Shown piece by piece: positions 29,690 to 50,113 of a stretch of 50,113 nt of DNA. This DNA comes from Priapulus caudatus (Eukaryota > Priapulida > Priapulimorpha > Priapulimorphida > Priapulidae), in assembly GCF_000485595.1 (NCBI RefSeq), contig NW_014577318.1:156904-207016 (forward strand). Reading direction: 5' to 3'. The stretch's first letter is position 1. The number at the start of each line of letters is the position of its first letter. The notes below the pieces were generated by a model. It did not search any database. It saw only the letters and a program-made list of their open reading frames with translations, and was not told where the DNA came from. Made by a program: the position numbers and the translations under genes.

Positions 29690-32600
29690 TAAACACATCA
29701 GAAGGACATATCACATAACAGCTGCATAGAACAGATTCCGAATAATATTACACGACTTCACGATTAATCATTAATCGTGCAGCGTATTAGCAAAGTTTCA
29801 TGAATATTTGCGTCTACTGACTTTCACTGGGGAAATAACACGCATTCTAGCGATTGCTCGGCACTCTTTCAAACCCAAAACTGATAAAGCATTGTAAAAA
29901 GAAGACGAAACAATCAGGGAACCACGGTGCAAAAGCACTGTGTACGCCTTTCTCACGCCACACAAAATTATATGTACTCATGTGTGGAGCTGGATGTTTA
30001 ATTAACCAGTAAGTCCAAGTTGGACAATGTGTTCTTAATGGAAGATCTATGTATTGTCTACAATTTAGAAATTACATACATAGGGAACTGTTAAGCATTC
30101 CTAGACATGAATTTTGGCATGATTATGAATTTAAAATTCATGCAATCATGTTCAATTTATTTCATTATTTAGGCATTTTATTCAATTAATTTGGCATTAT
30201 AAAATTACAAAATTACCGACGAAATAGTAAACCCAACTTAATTAAGAAATTATTAGCCATATACAGAGTTTCACAAAATAAGCGTGTGACATTTACTACT
30301 TTACAACCTGTTTAACTATAAATACCTCATCGATTTTGCAAGCGTGACTTTTACATTTTATTAAAAATAGCCACCAAATGTACCTTTTAATATAAAAGAT
30401 GCGATTTTTATGGGGTTTCTGTGAAAACCTTACATCCACACTACACAACACACACATATGCATGGACATTATCATGTTTTAATGATAGATTCCTCTTTGT
30501 TCCCTCCACTGCTGTGTCAGTCTCTCATTAACCATATTATATTTACATGGTTCACCGTTCTACCCACACAGCATTGTATAATTCATGGAAACAGCTCAAA
30601 GCACCAAGAAGCAGGACTGCTAGTGAATCTAAGTTTAGCATTGGCATGCTAACATGATACTATGATTGTATTTCTATGTCGGAAATGAATAAACAGAATG
30701 ACTAAACTTTAGATCTAATTTTCCATGGGGAAATTACTACATTTAATTCTGTTTTGCCGATTCTTCGAGAAATTGTGCACAGACGCGCGTGCACATACAT
30801 GGACGCATGCACACACACGCACACACGCACGCACGCACGCACGCACACGTACACGCACAAACACATGCGCACACACACACACACGTCATCAATAATTTTT
30901 CTCCAGTTAAAACTAAACCAGGATGAGTTTTATGTATTTTTGACCATCTTAAAATATCTCTATATATGTCACAGGTTCAAGAATGCATTTTATGTCGAAC
31001 AGAACACACTTCCATAAAATAATGAAAATAAATGGGCCTGCAACTAAATTGCTGAGGGCTCCTCTTTGGTAATTCTAAAACTTTTTATTCCCTCTTCCTT
31101 TCTCTTGCTTTGCTTTCCATTTTCTTGCTTCCTCTTCATCAGAATAGCAGAACTTACTGATGATCAGATCATACTCAAACCTAGGTGCTACCTTTACTTC
31201 ATTCTAGCATAATGCATTTTCTGTACTGGTCAGGGTATTAAAGGTACATCATTTAGAAAAAAACTCCCACAGACCAGTAAATATCAGGTCCCAAACATTA
31301 TTTCAATATGTTATGTACAAAATAAACTAATAAAGCCATTATTTGATATACTTCTATCAAATTTAACTACTGTTAGTACACAAATGCACGCACGCACACG
31401 CAAGCGCACATCACTGTTAAATTACGGAATTTTATTCTCAATTTTGTCAGTCTACTATCACATTTTTAACCACCAAAGAAAGCTATCCACAAGTTTTGTC
31501 TTCGAGAATGCCAAAGGGACCGACCCAAGAAAAATGGCTATTGGGTAAACTTCTAGAATATATTTTTATGAAAATTATTTGTTTTTCATAAAATGTGCAA
31601 TGAATTAAGAGAAAACAATGACACAGCCGTTGCTTAGAAACTAAACTAAATATTTTAGACTATCCTATCCTATGTTATCCATCCTATCCATGACTGGACT
31701 AGTCACAAACTTACATTCAGATTCTTTTACGTATATAAATTCTTATGAAAACAACACTATAATTAAACATGCATATTCTCATAATGAAATGTAAAAGAAC
31801 TTACATTATTGGAACATAATAATGTTCTGTGAACATAGTTACATTATAGGGAAAAAAATCACTGAATGTTGCCCGTAATTCAGAAATGTTTAACGAAATA
31901 ACAGCATTTGCAAACCTTAGTTCAGCAGAGTTCAACAACACCAATGATAACAAAGGCTTTAACAACCACAAAAAGACGCCACAGTTATTCACTCATGAGT
32001 AACATATCACACTACTGAATACGGTTTACAATTTGGCAATCAATTAAAAAATATAAAAATAAACTTGCTCTATAAATTATAGGAGTTTGTTCCATCATAG
32101 AATTATGATTTCTTCTTCATCAAGCTAGTAAACTAGCTACGTCGGCCAAGCTCGTTGTCCAAAACTAGCAACTCACATGCAAACACTTAAGTCAAATGCC
32201 AAAATACTACTTTGTCAAGCGATTTCAGATTTCCGAAGAAATGTTGTGAAAGTAGCAGTTCTAGGAATAATGAGTCAAGCTGGGAATAATGACTAAAACA
32301 CGAGTGAATGTAAATGTATTATTAAAATAGTGATGAGCTCAGGCATACGATATATATATGCCTAAAATTCCAAATTAACAATAAACAGAACTCTATGGTT
32401 GTTGAATTAGCACTGCCACTAACTGATCAGGTGTAATGTCGGACAGTTCGTTTTATTAATTCACACTGTGATACAAATATGATTTGAATGAATTTATTGA
32501 AAAATGTCAATTAAATAGATGAAATACATGGAAGTCCTATCGAATTCTGGAATGTCGGCTGATAGTTACAACCTAAAATACACATATGATACGGATAAAA

Positions 32601-33230
32601 CCGAGTAACGTCAATACTGCAAATACCAGCCCCAGGACCAACAAAAAACATGGTTATCTACCTACGTCAGCAGCCAAGGAAGTACAGTAAGTAACAAATC
32701 AGTTAAATTAAAAATCTAAAAAAATAAATAGACTACTTTGCAATAGCGAATAAACTTAAGTATCTTACCTCATATCAACCACATCATGGAAACGTGCTTA
32801 CGACTACACCTGTGGCTCAGCCAGCGTCTGAGGGGTTGAATATCGACTAATTGAGTTTGTGGTCTTTGTCCCTGAAAATACGAAATTAAGTTACAGGTTG
32901 GTGAAAACCATTATGAGTAATATCATCAGTACAAACACCTCAATTAAAATGGAGTTAACGTATGTTTCGTTCACGGTTCTAAAAGTACATCAAACCTCGT
33001 CAACCTAAAATGTCTGACTACGACCCTAACCGTTACCACAAATAGGAAGAGGAAAATTTTACCTCCATGTACGCTGGCGCAAACACAAGACTAGTCCTTT
33101 GGGGGCAGCACTATCTTCACTACATTACATATTTCGCGCAGGTTTGCAGGTTGTCAGTTGACTAAATCGTAAGAACTTGCCGATTTTCAGTGATAAAACT
33201 ATAAAAAAAGCATTTTAAATTAAACGGAAA
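29690..33230. other. intergenic region between divergent zinc-finger and PSMD1 genes
   Basis: AT-rich, with AC repeats at 30790-30883 and 31383-31410. No supported exon, tRNA or transposon ends were seen. The PSMD1 promoter must lie near its right end, but no TATA box or named motif is convincing. Confidence 0.5.
30781..30886. repeat. (CA)n/(ACGC)n microsatellite
   Basis: About 100 bp of CACA and CACG units. Confidence 0.95.

Positions 33231-50113
<16,883 letters not shown>

Noticed and set aside
32800-32870. tRNA-like words (GGCTCAGCC, GGGGTTGAATA)
   Set aside because: No complete cloverleaf or proper B box; the resemblance is too weak.

Overview
This window is animal nuclear DNA. It has short coding exons with GT-AG introns, C2H2 zinc fingers, a proteasome subunit close to the vertebrate protein, vertebrate-type TTAGGG-like telomeric motifs and many small inverted-repeat transposons. 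I cannot name the species. A marine invertebrate with high heterozygosity is a fair guess (inference). The assembly looks like a long-read gap-filled scaffold: a 10-N gap sits at 15320, and several segments occur two or three times, with one copy reading cleanly and the others full of single-base indels.

Layout. On the minus strand, 28115 down to about 2050 holds one large polydactyl zinc-finger gene. Four clean 5' exons (27742-28115, 26465-26631, 23713-23828, 22733-22844) splice in phase to a zinc-finger exon pair. That pair is present three times: clean at 3227-3693 plus 2050-2820, and indel-ridden at 18037-18515 plus 16725-17582 and at 11059-11538 plus 9850-10635. The two damaged copies run on into a long C-terminal segment, clean at 15330-16724 and damaged at about 7850-9849. 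That segment carries four more fingers and a Ser/His/Gln/Gly/Ala-rich tail. Two 7.3 kb units (about 7850-15319 and 15330-22600) are therefore tandem copies of each other, each ending in a GA-rich satellite-like tract. The clean exon pair near the left edge is cut by a 1 kb repeat (1066-2093) that also occurs at 3946-4878.

From 28.2 to 33.2 kb is an intergenic stretch between divergently oriented genes, with simple repeats and two copies of an inverted-repeat transposon that has 6-bp target duplications.

On the plus strand, 33231 to the right edge is PSMD1 (Rpn2), a base subunit of the 26S proteasome lid-base assembly. Sixteen consecutive exons give 601 in-phase codons; the last third of the protein lies outside the window. 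Exons 12-16 are present twice in tandem (39192-44780 and 44781-50113). Damage is complementary: exons 12, 14 and 15 are broken in the first copy and exon 16 is broken in the second, so a full reading frame needs exons from both copies. Exon 15 lies among tandem repeats that reproduce its splice acceptor upstream and its 3' end downstream.

I saw no operon, CRISPR array, tRNA or rRNA gene. The most noteworthy biology is the triplicated four-finger module of the zinc-finger protein, the tandem terminal cassettes (alternative 3' exons or assembly duplicates), the decoy splice acceptors before PSMD1 exon 15, and several transposon families with clear ends.
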